Of a stretch of DNA of 64,000 nt, positions 1 to 8,987 are shown in pieces; the first letter of the stretch is position 1, and the number at the start of each line of letters is the position of its first letter. The notes below the pieces were generated by a model. That model saw nothing but the letters and a program-made list of their open reading frames with translations. It had not been told where the DNA came from and made no database searches. The translations under genes were made by a program, and so were the position numbers. The stretch is from an uncultured Paracoccaceae bacterium (lineage in GTDB: Bacteria > Pseudomonadota > Alphaproteobacteria > Rhodobacterales > Rhodobacteraceae). The stretch spans positions 124,001-188,000 of the forward strand of contig CANNFE010000007.1 in assembly GCA_947503775.1 (NCBI GenBank), written 5' to 3'.

Positions 1-891
1 CGTGCCACCCTCAAGGACAAAGGTCCTCACAGTATCAGGAAGCTGAAAATTGGCGATCGCGGCTGTCGCTTCCCCGGGAGAAAACGAGATCGCAAGGTCG
101 ATTTCCTCGTCTGCGATCAGTTGCAGCTGTCTTGGACCCGTTTGGGGGTAGGCGCGCCCTTCACGCCAAAGCGTGGGCGTAAGCTCTTCCATGAAGGTCC
201 AAAGCGGTTCAGTCGTTTCCGCATAATTCGCATCTGTGGCCGGCTCTGCCAGAGCGCCGGTGCTCTCGCTCAGATCGATGAGTGCCTGTTTCAGAAAGGT
301 CGTCCCAAGAAAATCCGGTGGCTGGGGGAAGGTAAAGCGGCCCGGGTTTTCCTGGCTCCAGGTCAGGATCTCTTCCATCGATCCAAGTGGGTCGGGCAGA
401 TCAGCGCTGTCATACATGAAAACGACCTGCGCCATTGCCCATGGGCTTTCATAACCATCCGTCGGAACTGTGAAATCCGTTCGAACCGTCTTGCCATCGA
501 CATCCACCAGATCCCAATTCGGAAGATCCTCTGCAAATGGACCATAAAGCAGCTCCGCGTCTTTCATGGCGGCAAAGTTCGCCCCATTGATCCAGATAAG
601 GTCGATCGCGCCGTCAGTGTCTTGGCCGGCCTGCTTTTCGGCCAGAACGCGGCTGACAGCCTCTCCGGTGTCGGTCAGCTTCACATGCTCGAGAGTGACC
701 CCATACTCCTCCGACACGCGCTCTCCGACCCAAGCGATGAAATCGTTCGTGGTCGTCGAACCGCCCCATGCATTCCAATAGACGGTCTGTCCCTTTGCGG
801 CCTCCAGAACGGCAGGCCAGTCCTCTGGCGCGGTCTGTGCGCCTGCTGCAAATGGAAGAAGGGCAATCAGAGCCGGTGCGATAGATTTCAT
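1..891 (-). CDS. ABC transporter substrate-binding protein, YnjB-like (partial, 3' end beyond window)
   Basis: The minus strand reads through 297 codons with no stop before the window edge, so the C-terminus is missing. The N-terminus (MKSIAPALIALLPFAAGAQ) is a typical signal peptide ending near residue 18, so the protein should be periplasmic. The mature part (QTVYWNAWGGSTTTNDF, later LIWINGANF and AMAQVVFMYDS) resembles the YnjB family of solute-binding proteins. The ATG lies 1 bp after the stop of the CDP-alcohol phosphatidyltransferase gene, so the two are co-transcribed. E. coli carries a YnjF phosphatidyltransferase in its ynjBCD cluster, which supports the match; permease and ATPase genes would be expected to the left. 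The substrate is unknown. Confidence 0.82.
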   Translation of the reverse strand, partial: MKSIAPALIALLPFAAGAQTAPEDWPAVLEAAKGQTVYWNAWGGSTTTNDFIAWVGERVSEEYGVTLEHVKLTDTGEAVSRVLAEKQAGQDTDGAIDLIWINGANFAAMKDAELLYGPFAEDLPNWDLVDVDGKTVRTDFTVPTDGYESPWAMAQVVFMYDSADLPDPLGSMEEILTWSQENPGRFTFPQPPDFLGTTFLKQALIDLSESTGALAEPATDANYAETTEPLWTFMEELTPTLWREGRAYPQTGPRQLQLIADEEIDLAISFSPGEATAAIANFQLPDTVRTFVLEGGT

Positions 892-892
892 G

Positions 893-1522
893 TCAGGTCC
901 CCAACTCGTCGCTGGACTGCGTGAAGATACGCCGTGCCAGCAGAATTCTTGATATGGCGGTGATGAAACAGAGCGTGCCAAAGATCCACGCCAAAACTGG
1001 AAACAATTCGGGGAAGAGGCACAGGAGAATGAAGAAAGCGATTGTCTCGGTTCCTTCGAGAAGCCCGCCCGTGAAATAGAGAGACTTCACACCGCGTGCA
1101 TCGGTTGTGATCTGCGCTTTCTCGGCGAGGATCGCGTAGCCGAGAAAGCTCGTGCCGTTGAAGTAGAAACTGGTGAGCAAAAAGGCTCCGGCGGCCCCGT
1201 TCGAGACGGGATCGCTTAGGACAAAAGCCAGCGGAATAGCACCGTAAAACAGAAAATCGCAGGCGATATCGAGATATCCGCCAAAATCGGTCCGCTTGCT
1301 GGCGCGGGCAACCGCCCCATCAAGCCCATCGGCCAAACGAGAGGTCAGAAGAGGGATCAGCGCCAGCCCGGTCTCCCCGATCGCGATCAGGGCTGCGGCG
1401 CCCAGGCCAAGGATCAGTCCGGCGAGCGTCACTTGATTTGCCGAGATGCCCTGTTTCGCAACAAGACGGCCAAGCGAGTTGAGCGGCGGGTCTATCAGTT
1501 TTCGGGCAGCAGCATCCAGCAT
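893..1522 (-). CDS. CDP-alcohol phosphatidyltransferase family membrane protein (YnjF-like)
   Basis: A 209-residue integral membrane protein with the CDP-alcohol phosphotransferase signature at residues 65-89: D65-x2-D68-G69-x2-A72-R73, then G81, D85 and D89. These aspartates bind Mg2+ and the CDP-lipid in this family. Hydrophobic segments before and after the motif fit a six-helix membrane enzyme. It would transfer a phosphatidyl or similar phospho-alcohol group at the inner membrane, but the acceptor cannot be read from sequence. It sits between a flavoprotein gene 132 bp upstream and the YnjB-like gene 1 bp downstream, so a phospholipid synthesis step is not the only possibility. PgsA or Pcs housekeeping roles are less likely given this context. 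Confidence 0.83.
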   Translation of the reverse strand: MLDAAARKLIDPPLNSLGRLVAKQGISANQVTLAGLILGLGAAALIAIGETGLALIPLLTSRLADGLDGAVARASKRTDFGGYLDIACDFLFYGAIPLAFVLSDPVSNGAAGAFLLTSFYFNGTSFLGYAILAEKAQITTDARGVKSLYFTGGLLEGTETIAFFILLCLFPELFPVLAWIFGTLCFITAISRILLARRIFTQSSDELGT

Positions 1523-1654
1523 GTATCGGGCTTTTCGTTTTCACCCTTTTCGGCCTTCACCCTTTCTAGCGCAATCAGCCTGACGCCATTGTGAGCGATA
1601 CGCATGTACCGGGCATTAGCTGAAAATCTACCCAACTGAAAAAGACTGGACCGT

Positions 1655-2977
1655 CTATCGCCTCCCGACGATTTCTTCGGCCAGTGTGGGATGAACGGCA
1701 GTTGCACGTGTCAGATCCTCGGTCGTGGTGCCTGCGGCCAGACAGGAAGCAATCCACGCGATCTCATCGGCAGCCGAATGACCGATAAGAACCGCCCCCT
1801 TGATCCGACCGGATGCGCTATCGCTGTTGATCTTGCCATAGACGTCGATAGCGCTTGCTGACAGGACGCCGCTGGACAGAGGGGTAGTTGATCCTTCGAT
1901 CACGCTGTCCTCTTTGAGATCTCCGACCTGAGCAATAGGCGGATAGAGGAATGTGGCAGAACTGACAAGATTGAGATCCGGGATCCGCGATCCTTCTCCA
2001 AAAAGGATCTCCGCCAGCGCCTCACCGTCCCGGGTTGCAACCGGCGTCAGAGGAAGCCGGTCGGCGACATCGCCTATCGCATGGATACCGGCGATGGATG
2101 TTTCGAGACGATCGTTCACGGCAAGCGCGCCGCTCTCGGCCTTCTCCAGATCCTGAGCCATCTCTCCTAGAGCATTGATATTAGGAGAACGTCCAACGGC
2201 GCAAAGGACGTGGCTGGCAATGTCCTGAGTTCCGTCGTCAAATTGCACCGCAATGCCGTCCGATGCCTTCGACAATGCCGTCGGCTCGACACCCAAATCG
2301 ATGTCGATGCCGCGCGATGCCAGTATATCCTGCGCATAACCGACAGCGGTCTGATCAAACTGCTCAAGAAGATGCTGCCCGGCATCCACAATTCGAACCT
2401 GCGAGCCCAGTGCACGAAAGATTGAGGCGAACTCGCATCCGATATATCCGCCCCCGATCACCAGAAGCCGCTTGGGTATTTCAGTCCATTCAAAGACGTC
2501 ACGGCTTGTCGAAAGAAGCTCCTTGCCAGGAATATCAAGAAGGATGGGCTCGCTTCCCGTGGCCAGAACGATCTTTTTGGCTGAGAGGATGCGATCGGCC
2601 ACCTTGACGCGTGAGCCGTCAAGGATGATTGCCTCGGACTGCACCAGGGTGACACCGCTGTCGTCCAAAGAAGAAGAGTAGCTATCCCGGATCGCCTCGA
2701 TCTTGCTGAAGATGCGCGTTTTGAGCGCCGGAAGATCGAATTGATCGGACGAGGTGCCAATGCCGGCCGCAGCGAGCTCGCCTGCCTCTTTCCAGGTCCG
2801 TCCGGCCTCCCACATCAGCTTTTTGGGAACGCATCCTCGGTTCACACAGGTGCCGCCCAGATGCTCCTTCTCTATTAGACAGACTTTCGCGCCTAGCGAT
2901 CCTGCTCTTGTTGCACAGGAAATCCCGGCAGACCCGCCACCGATTATCACAAGATCGAAAGTCTCATCTGCCGTCAT
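1655..2977 (-). CDS. FAD-dependent pyridine nucleotide-disulfide oxidoreductase (glutathione/mercuric reductase family)
   Basis: A 440-residue flavoprotein. The N-terminal FAD Rossmann motif is at residues 13-19 (GGGSAGI). The redox-active disulfide motif GGTCVNRGCVPKK has C44 and C49. A second dinucleotide fold carries LLVIGGGYIGCEF. The family's C-terminal HPTxxE motif (H429, E434) supplies the proton acceptor from the partner subunit, so it is probably a dimer. The fold is that of glutathione, mercuric and dihydrolipoyl reductases, but I see no N-terminal mercury-binding domain. Its position just upstream of the YnjF/YnjB-like genes on the same strand suggests a shared transcript. The true substrate is unknown; a glutathione reductase (gor-like) role is the main alternative. 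Confidence 0.85.
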   Translation of the reverse strand: MTADETFDLVIIGGGSAGISCATRAGSLGAKVCLIEKEHLGGTCVNRGCVPKKLMWEAGRTWKEAGELAAAGIGTSSDQFDLPALKTRIFSKIEAIRDSYSSSLDDSGVTLVQSEAIILDGSRVKVADRILSAKKIVLATGSEPILLDIPGKELLSTSRDVFEWTEIPKRLLVIGGGYIGCEFASIFRALGSQVRIVDAGQHLLEQFDQTAVGYAQDILASRGIDIDLGVEPTALSKASDGIAVQFDDGTQDIASHVLCAVGRSPNINALGEMAQDLEKAESGALAVNDRLETSIAGIHAIGDVADRLPLTPVATRDGEALAEILFGEGSRIPDLNLVSSATFLYPPIAQVGDLKEDSVIEGSTTPLSSGVLSASAIDVYGKINSDSASGRIKGAVLIGHSAADEIAWIASCLAAGTTTEDLTRATAVHPTLAEEIVGRR

Positions 2978-3110
2978 CTACCTATCCCTCTGAGATAATT
3001 TCGACCAGGCAGGGCAAACGCGATGCCTGCCTCGGAGGTTCCTATCTTGATGGAACTCGCTCTTTGGATCGCGCGTTTAAATTTAATGATCCGGACGGAA
3101 ATGCAGTCTC

Positions 3111-4688
3111 ATGACAAATGATACGAGTAAGATGACCCGCCGCGGGGATTGGCCCGCCGCGCCCGTCATCTACGAGATTTATCCCCGTTCTTTCAAAGAC
3201 ACGACCGGATCGGGCGAAGGCGATCTGCGCGGCGTCATGGAAGGGCTTGAGCACGTCGCCTCTCTTGGCGTTGACGCGATCTGGATCACGCCTTTCTTCG
3301 TGAGCCCTCATGTCGATGGCGGCTACGATGTTGCAGATCACCGGCAGATCGATCCGCGCTATGGAACAATGGCGGATTTCGATCGGCTTGTGACGCGCGC
3401 GCGTAATCTCGATCTCAAGGTGATGATCGATCAGGTGCTCAACCATACCAGCGATCAGCATCCATGGTTTCAGCGCGCAATCGACGGACAAGAGGACTAT
3501 GCCGAGCGTTACTTATGGGTCGATCCCAAACCCGACGGGACTGCGCCGAACAATTGGCTGTCGCAGTTTGGCCCGCCGGCCTGGACGTGGAACCACAAGC
3601 GGAGGCAATACTATTTTCACCAGTTTCTCACCTGCCAACCGTCGCTTAACCTGCGCAACGAGGCTGTGCAGGAAAAGCACCGCGCCGAGATCCAGTGCTG
3701 GCGGGATCGCGGGGTGGACGGGTTTCGCTTTGATGCCACGACATCCTATCTCTACGACACATCTCTGAAGGACAATCCACCCGCCTCTCAGGACGTACAG
3801 GACAAGGTTTCGGGAGAAAACTTCGTCCCGTACACATATCAGGATCACGTCTATGACATGCTTCCGGGCGATGGGGTCGATTACACTAAGAAGCTGAGAG
3901 ACTGGTCCGGCGAGGATGCGTTTCTCCTCGGAGAGGTCACATCAGGAAATCAGTCTGTCGAGCTTGCCGATCAGATGGTTGGACCTGACCAGCTCGATGC
4001 CTGCTACACGATCGATATGCCCGAAGGAAAAGGGACGCCAAAGGTCGTCGCCGACATCCTGTCCCGGCAGAGCAAATCAGCATCGGCCTGGTGGATGTCG
4101 AGCCATGATCAGCCTCGGCATGTCACCGCCGCAGGCGACGGATCGGACCGCGACGCGCGCCTCTTTGCGATGCAGTGCGCCGTTCTGCCGGGACCATGGA
4201 TGATTTATCAGGGCGAGGAACTGGCCCTGCCCCAACCCGACCTGACCAAGGGCGAGACAACCGATCCGCTTGATCTGCTCTATTGGCCAGACGGGCCGGG
4301 TCGCGAAGGTCCGCGCGTTCCGCTTCCATGGCACGAAGGCGCTGACAATTATGGCTTCACGTCCGGGACACCATGGCTGCCGATGCGGTGGCCACACGGC
4401 AAGGCCGTCATGCGTCAAAGCGAGGAGGGCGGTGTTGCCACTTTTTATCGGGAACTCCTCGATCTGCGGAAAAAGTATCGGCTCGGCGAAGGGCGCTGGA
4501 CGATCGAAGAGGCGACAGACGATCTGCTGATCATCATGCGAGAGACCCCGGCAGGACAGTTCCGCGCGATTTTCAATCACTCGCAAGAAGCGCATGATGG
4601 TAGGGTGGAGGCCAGTCAACGTCTCTTCTCAAGCGAAGAGGGCGACGGTCTTCCGGCGCGCTCCGGTATCTTGCTCGACCTCTCCTGA
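3111..4688 (+). CDS. GH13 alpha-glucosidase (alpha-amylase family)
   Basis: A 525-residue cytoplasmic glycoside hydrolase with no signal peptide. The family's (beta/alpha)8-barrel motifs are present: ALGVDAIWITPFF-type start of the barrel, GFRFDATTS with nucleophile D208, LLGEV with acid/base E275, and SSHDQPR with the third carboxylate D333. The N-terminal VIYEIYPRSFKD is typical of the oligo-1,6-glucosidase/AglA branch, which releases glucose from short alpha-glucosides. It lies 111 bp upstream of the glycerol transporter operon on the same strand and might be co-regulated with it. The assigned ATG has only a weak upstream purine stretch; a second in-frame ATG at 3132 is possible. The substrate (maltose, sucrose, trehalose or a glucosylated polyol) cannot be decided. 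Confidence 0.88.
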   Translation: MTNDTSKMTRRGDWPAAPVIYEIYPRSFKDTTGSGEGDLRGVMEGLEHVASLGVDAIWITPFFVSPHVDGGYDVADHRQIDPRYGTMADFDRLVTRARNLDLKVMIDQVLNHTSDQHPWFQRAIDGQEDYAERYLWVDPKPDGTAPNNWLSQFGPPAWTWNHKRRQYYFHQFLTCQPSLNLRNEAVQEKHRAEIQCWRDRGVDGFRFDATTSYLYDTSLKDNPPASQDVQDKVSGENFVPYTYQDHVYDMLPGDGVDYTKKLRDWSGEDAFLLGEVTSGNQSVELADQMVGPDQLDACYTIDMPEGKGTPKVVADILSRQSKSASAWWMSSHDQPRHVTAAGDGSDRDARLFAMQCAVLPGPWMIYQGEELALPQPDLTKGETTDPLDLLYWPDGPGREGPRVPLPWHEGADNYGFTSGTPWLPMRWPHGKAVMRQSEEGGVATFYRELLDLRKKYRLGEGRWTIEEATDDLLIIMRETPAGQFRAIFNHSQEAHDGRVEASQRLFSSEEGDGLPARSGILLDLS

Positions 4689-4799
4689 GATCCGGCAATC
4701 TCGCCAAGTGCTTCAAACTCTTGAACTCGACGGCGCTTTTGCATTGCGTCGATTTCCTCCTTGGACCTAAGATCAAGGCCCGGGCAGGGGAGGGCCGAG

Positions 4800-5888
4800 A
4801 TGACGTTGACACTCAAGAACGTGTCAAAGACCGTGGGAGCGCGAACCCACATCCACCCGACTGACCTCGAACTGCAGAGCGGAACCATGAATGTTTTGCT
4901 CGGCCCGACGCTGGCGGGGAAGACGTCTTTGATGCGTCTTATGGCGGGGCTTGACGTACCGACGACAGGGCAGATCCTCTGGCGCGGTGAGGACGTGACC
5001 GGCCAACGGGTGCAGGACCGTAAGGTCGCCATGGTGTATCAGCAGTTCATCAATTACCCCTCGATGACGGTCTACGACAATATCGCCTCTCCGATGAAGC
5101 TCATGAGACAATCGCGGAGTGAGATCGACAAGCGCGTCCGCGAAACGGCCGAGCTGATGCAGCTGACACCGATGCTGGATCGCAAACCACTGGAGCTTTC
5201 GGGCGGCCAGCAGCAACGCTGCGCCCTTGCCCGCGCACTGGTCAAGAATGCGGGTCTTGTGCTTCTGGACGAGCCCCTTGCCAACCTGGACTACAAATTA
5301 CGCGAAGAGCTTCGCGCCGAGATCCCCAAGATCTTCGAGGCGTCAGGCTCGATCTTTGTCTATGCCACGACCGAACCGGAGGAAGCGCTGCTTCTAGGCG
5401 GCAATACCGCGACACTCTGGGAAGGCCGCGTGACGCAGTTCGGACCGACCCCTTCGGTCTATCGCAAGCCAGTCGATGCGACGACGGCCCGTGTTTTCTC
5501 TGATCCACCAATGAATTTTCTGACCGTCAGCAAGGAAGGGAACGCGCTTTCCTTCGGGGATGGTCAAACTTCGCCCGTGCCTGCAGATCTGACTTCACTC
5601 GCCGATGGCGCCTATATGGCCGGCTTTCGGCCCAATCATCTTGAGCTGCACGCCCATGTATCCGACGCGATGACCTTCGAGACTCAGCTCGTTGTCACCG
5701 AAATTACGGGATCGGAAACCTTCGTTCACCTTGATCACCATGGCGAACGGTGGGTCGGCCTGATCCATGGTGTGCAGGATCTGACGCTGGGCCAGACGCT
5801 TCCCGTCTACCTCGACCCGTCCCATGTCTACATTTTCGGGACGGATGGCGCCCTTGTTTCTCCTGCTCCTTATGCGGAGGCCGCTTAG
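4800..5888 (+). CDS. glpS: glycerol ABC transporter ATP-binding protein GlpS
   Basis: A 362-residue ATPase. Walker A is GPTLAGKT (35-42), the signature is LSGGQQQR (133-140), and Walker B is LVLLDEP (153-159). A C-terminal TOBE/MalK-like domain follows. The start at 4800 is preferred over an in-frame ATG 39 bp upstream because GGGGAGGG precedes it closely. The gene order ATPase, ATPase, permease, permease, DUF2160 protein, solute-binding protein is the glpSTPQUV arrangement described in rhizobia for glycerol uptake. The two ATPases presumably form a heterodimer. No glpR, glpK or glpD is present in the window, so phosphorylation and oxidation must be encoded elsewhere. Confidence 0.88.
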   Translation: MTLTLKNVSKTVGARTHIHPTDLELQSGTMNVLLGPTLAGKTSLMRLMAGLDVPTTGQILWRGEDVTGQRVQDRKVAMVYQQFINYPSMTVYDNIASPMKLMRQSRSEIDKRVRETAELMQLTPMLDRKPLELSGGQQQRCALARALVKNAGLVLLDEPLANLDYKLREELRAEIPKIFEASGSIFVYATTEPEEALLLGGNTATLWEGRVTQFGPTPSVYRKPVDATTARVFSDPPMNFLTVSKEGNALSFGDGQTSPVPADLTSLADGAYMAGFRPNHLELHAHVSDAMTFETQLVVTEITGSETFVHLDHHGERWVGLIHGVQDLTLGQTLPVYLDPSHVYIFGTDGALVSPAPYAEAA

Positions 5889-6974
5889 ATGGCCAAGATC
5901 ACGCTCGACAACCTCGCCCATTCCTATCTCGATGCGCCGAAATCCGAGGAGGATTACGCGCTCAAAGAACTGAATCACGATTGGGCCGATGGCGAGGCCT
6001 ATGCGCTTCTCGGATCGTCCGGTTGCGGAAAGTCGACGCTCCTCAATATCATCTCAGGGCTTCTTCAGCCCAGCGAGGGTCGCGTTCTCTTCAATGATAT
6101 CGACGTCACACACGCCCCGACGGCCGATCGTAACATTGCGCAAGTCTTCCAGTTCCCGGTCGTCTACGACACGATGAGCGTGCGCGACAATCTCGCCTTC
6201 CCTTTGCGCAACCGCGGCGCGGAGCCGTCCTATATTGCCCAGCGCGTGAACGAGATCGCCCGCATGATCGGCATGGAAGCCGAGCTGGATCGCAAGGCCC
6301 GCGGACTGACCGCCGATGCCAAGCAAAAGATCAGTCTTGGGCGCGGAATGGTGCGCGAGGACGTCAACGCGCTGCTTTTCGATGAGCCGTTGACGGTGAT
6401 CGATCCGCATATGAAGTGGGAGCTGCGAACGCAGCTGAAATCGCTTCACCACGATTTTGGCCACACGATGATCTATGTCACCCATGACCAGACAGAAGCG
6501 CTGACATTCGCCGACAAGGTCGTTGTGATGTATGATGGCCGTGTGGTTCAGATCGGCACACCGCAAGAACTGTTCGAGCGTCCTGCGCATACCTTTGTTG
6601 GTTATTTCATCGGGTCCCCGGGGATGAACCTTCTGGATGCCGACATTAGCGGGCAAACCGCGACTGTTGCGGGCACTCCGATTGATCTGGGAACCGGCTA
6701 CGACGCAGTTTCCGGCAAGACCCAGATCGGCATCCGGCCCGAATTCGTTCACCTCTCCGCCAATGGTCAGGGACTGCCCGCCAAGGTGCAGAGGGTCGAG
6801 GATGTCGGTCGCCACAAGATCGTCCGGCTTGACGTCGCGGGCAAGGACCTGAGCGCCATCGTGTCGGAAGAGGACGGCATCCCGACCGATGCCAGCCACA
6901 TCACCTTTGATGCAGGCCATATCAATGTCTATGCCAATGACTGGCGGATCACCCCGTCTGGAAAGGCCGCCTGA
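5889..6974 (+). CDS. glpT: glycerol ABC transporter ATP-binding protein GlpT
   Basis: A 361-residue ABC ATPase that starts directly after the glpS stop. Walker A GSSGCGKST (42-50) and Walker B ALLFDEP (161-167) are intact. The region where the LSGGQ signature should lie reads LTADAKQK (140-147) and has no canonical signature. If it pairs with GlpS, only one of the two composite ATP sites would be formed by a canonical signature, as in other asymmetric ABC exporters and importers. A C-terminal regulatory TOBE-like domain is present. The stop overlaps the next start (TGATG), indicating translational coupling with glpP. Confidence 0.87.
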   Translation: MAKITLDNLAHSYLDAPKSEEDYALKELNHDWADGEAYALLGSSGCGKSTLLNIISGLLQPSEGRVLFNDIDVTHAPTADRNIAQVFQFPVVYDTMSVRDNLAFPLRNRGAEPSYIAQRVNEIARMIGMEAELDRKARGLTADAKQKISLGRGMVREDVNALLFDEPLTVIDPHMKWELRTQLKSLHHDFGHTMIYVTHDQTEALTFADKVVVMYDGRVVQIGTPQELFERPAHTFVGYFIGSPGMNLLDADISGQTATVAGTPIDLGTGYDAVSGKTQIGIRPEFVHLSANGQGLPAKVQRVEDVGRHKIVRLDVAGKDLSAIVSEEDGIPTDASHITFDAGHINVYANDWRITPSGKAA

Positions 6975-7846
6975 TGGAAAAAACCGTCAATCAAAAGGCC
7001 TGGTTCATGGTCCTGCCGGTGCTGGTGCTCGTGGCCTTCTCGGCGGTGATCCCGCTGATGACGGTGGTCAACTATTCGGTTCAGGACACGTTCGGAAACA
7101 ACCAGTTCTTCTGGGCAGGTCTCGAATGGTTCGAGGAAATGCTGTCGAGCGAGCGGATGTGGGCCGCCCTCAGACGGCAGCTCATCTTCTCGGCGATCAT
7201 CCTCGCCATTGAAATTCCGCTTGGGATCTTCATCGCTCTCAACATGCCGAAAAAGGGCTTCTGGGCGTCGTTCTGCCTTGTCGTGATGTCCCTGCCGCTC
7301 CTGATCCCATGGAACGTGGTCGGCACCATCTGGCAGATCTTCGGGCGCGTCGATATCGGCCTTCTGGGCTACACGCTCGACAAGCTCGGGGTCTCTTACA
7401 ACTATACGCAGGACTTCTTTGCCGCATGGGCCACCGTCATCGTGATGGATGTCTGGCACTGGACGTCACTGGTCGCCCTTCTGGCCTATGCCGGGCTCCA
7501 GTCGATCCCTGACGCCTACTATCAGGCGGCTAAGATCGATCAGGCCAGCCGCTGGAAGGTCTTCCGTTACATTGAACTGCCCAAGATGGCAGGCGTCTTG
7601 ATGATCGCGATCCTGCTCAGATTCATGGACAGCTTCATGATTTACACCGAGCCCTTCGTCGTCACCGGAGGCGGCCCCGGCAACGCGACGACTTTCCTGT
7701 CGATTGACCTTGTGAAGATGGCGCTGGGGCAGTTCGACCTCGGCCCGGCGGCCGCGTTCTCGATCATGTATTTCCTTGTGATCCTGCTGATCTCGTGGGT
7801 CTTCTACACGGTGATGACCAATCTCGACAAAAGGGATGGGGTATGA
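6974..7846 (+). CDS. glpP: glycerol ABC transporter permease GlpP
   Basis: A 290-residue inner-membrane permease with about six hydrophobic segments. The first starts at residue 11 (VLPVLVLVAFSAVIPLMTV). The ATPase-contacting EAA-like loop is AAKIDQASRWKVFRYIELP. It belongs to the MalF/UgpA-type binding-protein-dependent permeases and would form the channel with GlpQ. It overlaps glpT by one base and glpQ by four bases. Confidence 0.88.
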   Translation: MEKTVNQKAWFMVLPVLVLVAFSAVIPLMTVVNYSVQDTFGNNQFFWAGLEWFEEMLSSERMWAALRRQLIFSAIILAIEIPLGIFIALNMPKKGFWASFCLVVMSLPLLIPWNVVGTIWQIFGRVDIGLLGYTLDKLGVSYNYTQDFFAAWATVIVMDVWHWTSLVALLAYAGLQSIPDAYYQAAKIDQASRWKVFRYIELPKMAGVLMIAILLRFMDSFMIYTEPFVVTGGGPGNATTFLSIDLVKMALGQFDLGPAAAFSIMYFLVILLISWVFYTVMTNLDKRDGV

Positions 7847-8733
7847 CCGACACTGTGCAAGCCCCCGGCGCCGGTTCTCTGCCCGGCGATGTGACGGCAA
7901 GTCGTCCTCAGACCCGCGCCCGGCGCCGCTTCGTCCCCAAGGGAAGTGCGGTGGTGATGGCGCTCTACCTGCTCTTTCTGATGTTGCCGATTTACTGGCT
8001 CCTGAATATGAGCCTGAAGACCAACGCCGAGATCCTCGGCCAGTTCTCGCTCTGGCCGCGCAATCTGACCTTCGCCAATTACGAGAAGATCCTGACGGAT
8101 CCGTCCTGGTACATGGGATACGTCAATTCGCTAATTTATGTGGTCCTGAACACTATCATCAGCCTCGCCGTTGCCCTGCCCGCGGCCTACGCCTTCAGCC
8201 GCTACAGCTTCATGGGCGACAAGCATCTCTTTTTCTGGCTGCTAACGAACCGGATGGCGCCGCCTGCCGTCTTCGCGCTTCCGTTCTTCCAGCTTTACTC
8301 CGCTGTCGGTCTTTTCGATACGCATATTGCCGTGGCGCTGGCCCATTGCCTCTTCAACGTGCCTCTGGCGGTCTGGATCCTCGAAGGATTTATGCGGGGC
8401 GTTCCCAAGGAAATCGACGAGACTGCGTATATCGACGGCTACTCGTTCGGGCGCTTTTTCATCCGCATCTTCATGCCTCTTATCGCATCGGGCATCGGAG
8501 TGGCCGCCTTCTTCTGCTTCATGTTCAGCTGGGTGGAACTGCTGCTGTCGCGTACCTTGACTTCCGTGGATGCCAAGCCGATCGCAGCCACGATGACCCG
8601 CACCGTCTCGGCCTCTGGCCTCGACTGGGGCGTCCTCGCCGCCGCCGGTATGCTGACCATCGTGCCGGGAGCGCTCGTCATCTACTTCGTCCGAAACTAC
8701 ATCGCGAAGGGCTTTGCCCTAGGGAGAGTGTGA
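7843..8733 (+). CDS. glpQ: glycerol ABC transporter permease GlpQ
   Basis: A 296-residue MalG-type permease. The start at 7843 gives a 4-bp ATGA overlap with glpP and follows GGGATGGGG, so it is better than an in-frame start 48 bp upstream. The EAA-type loop is DETAYIDGYSFGRFFIRIF. Six hydrophobic helices are visible, preceded by a hydrophilic, proline-rich N-terminus of about 35 residues. The final base of the stop codon is the first base of the next gene (TGATG), so a small lipoprotein follows in tight coupling. Confidence 0.88.
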   Translation: MTDTVQAPGAGSLPGDVTASRPQTRARRRFVPKGSAVVMALYLLFLMLPIYWLLNMSLKTNAEILGQFSLWPRNLTFANYEKILTDPSWYMGYVNSLIYVVLNTIISLAVALPAAYAFSRYSFMGDKHLFFWLLTNRMAPPAVFALPFFQLYSAVGLFDTHIAVALAHCLFNVPLAVWILEGFMRGVPKEIDETAYIDGYSFGRFFIRIFMPLIASGIGVAAFFCFMFSWVELLLSRTLTSVDAKPIAATMTRTVSASGLDWGVLAAAGMLTIVPGALVIYFVRNYIAKGFALGRV

Positions 8734-8975
8734 TGCGTTGGTTGATCCTGCCTTTACAGTTCTCTGTCCTGCTCGGATGTGCTCCGGCGCCAGACATGAA
8801 TGTCGATCCATGTGCAAATCTTGAACAGGAGACGTTGCCAAGAACGATGAGATCCTTCGAAGTTATTCAGCGGGATGCCAACGGACTTGTCGCAGATTTC
8901 GTGATGGAGGATGAGCGAGTGGGTCGAGTGACCTGTAATCGGGCAAGCCGCGAGATTGATTTCGTGATAGGATAG
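8733..8975 (+). CDS. small predicted lipoprotein inside the glycerol transporter operon
   Basis: An 80-residue ORF starting at the ATG that overlaps the glpQ stop codon. Residues 1-16 (MRWLILPLQFSVLLGC) form a lipoprotein signal peptide with a lipobox-like LLGC and lipidation site C16. The mature part is about 65 residues and has two more cysteines (near CANLEQE and VTCNRAS) that could form a disulfide. I do not recognise the family. The next gene starts 12 bp downstream with its own AGGAGG site. The tight packing argues for a real gene acting at the inner or outer membrane with the transporter, but this role is inferred from position alone. Confidence 0.6.
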   Translation: MRWLILPLQFSVLLGCAPAPDMNVDPCANLEQETLPRTMRSFEVIQRDANGLVADFVMEDERVGRVTCNRASREIDFVIG

Positions 8976-8987
8976 GAGGATCACCTG

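Noticed and set aside
121-924. 267-codon plus-strand open frame at the left edge
   Set aside because: The minus strand here encodes a signal peptide and a solute-binding domain in frame with the operon; the plus-strand frame is Arg/Leu-rich shadow.
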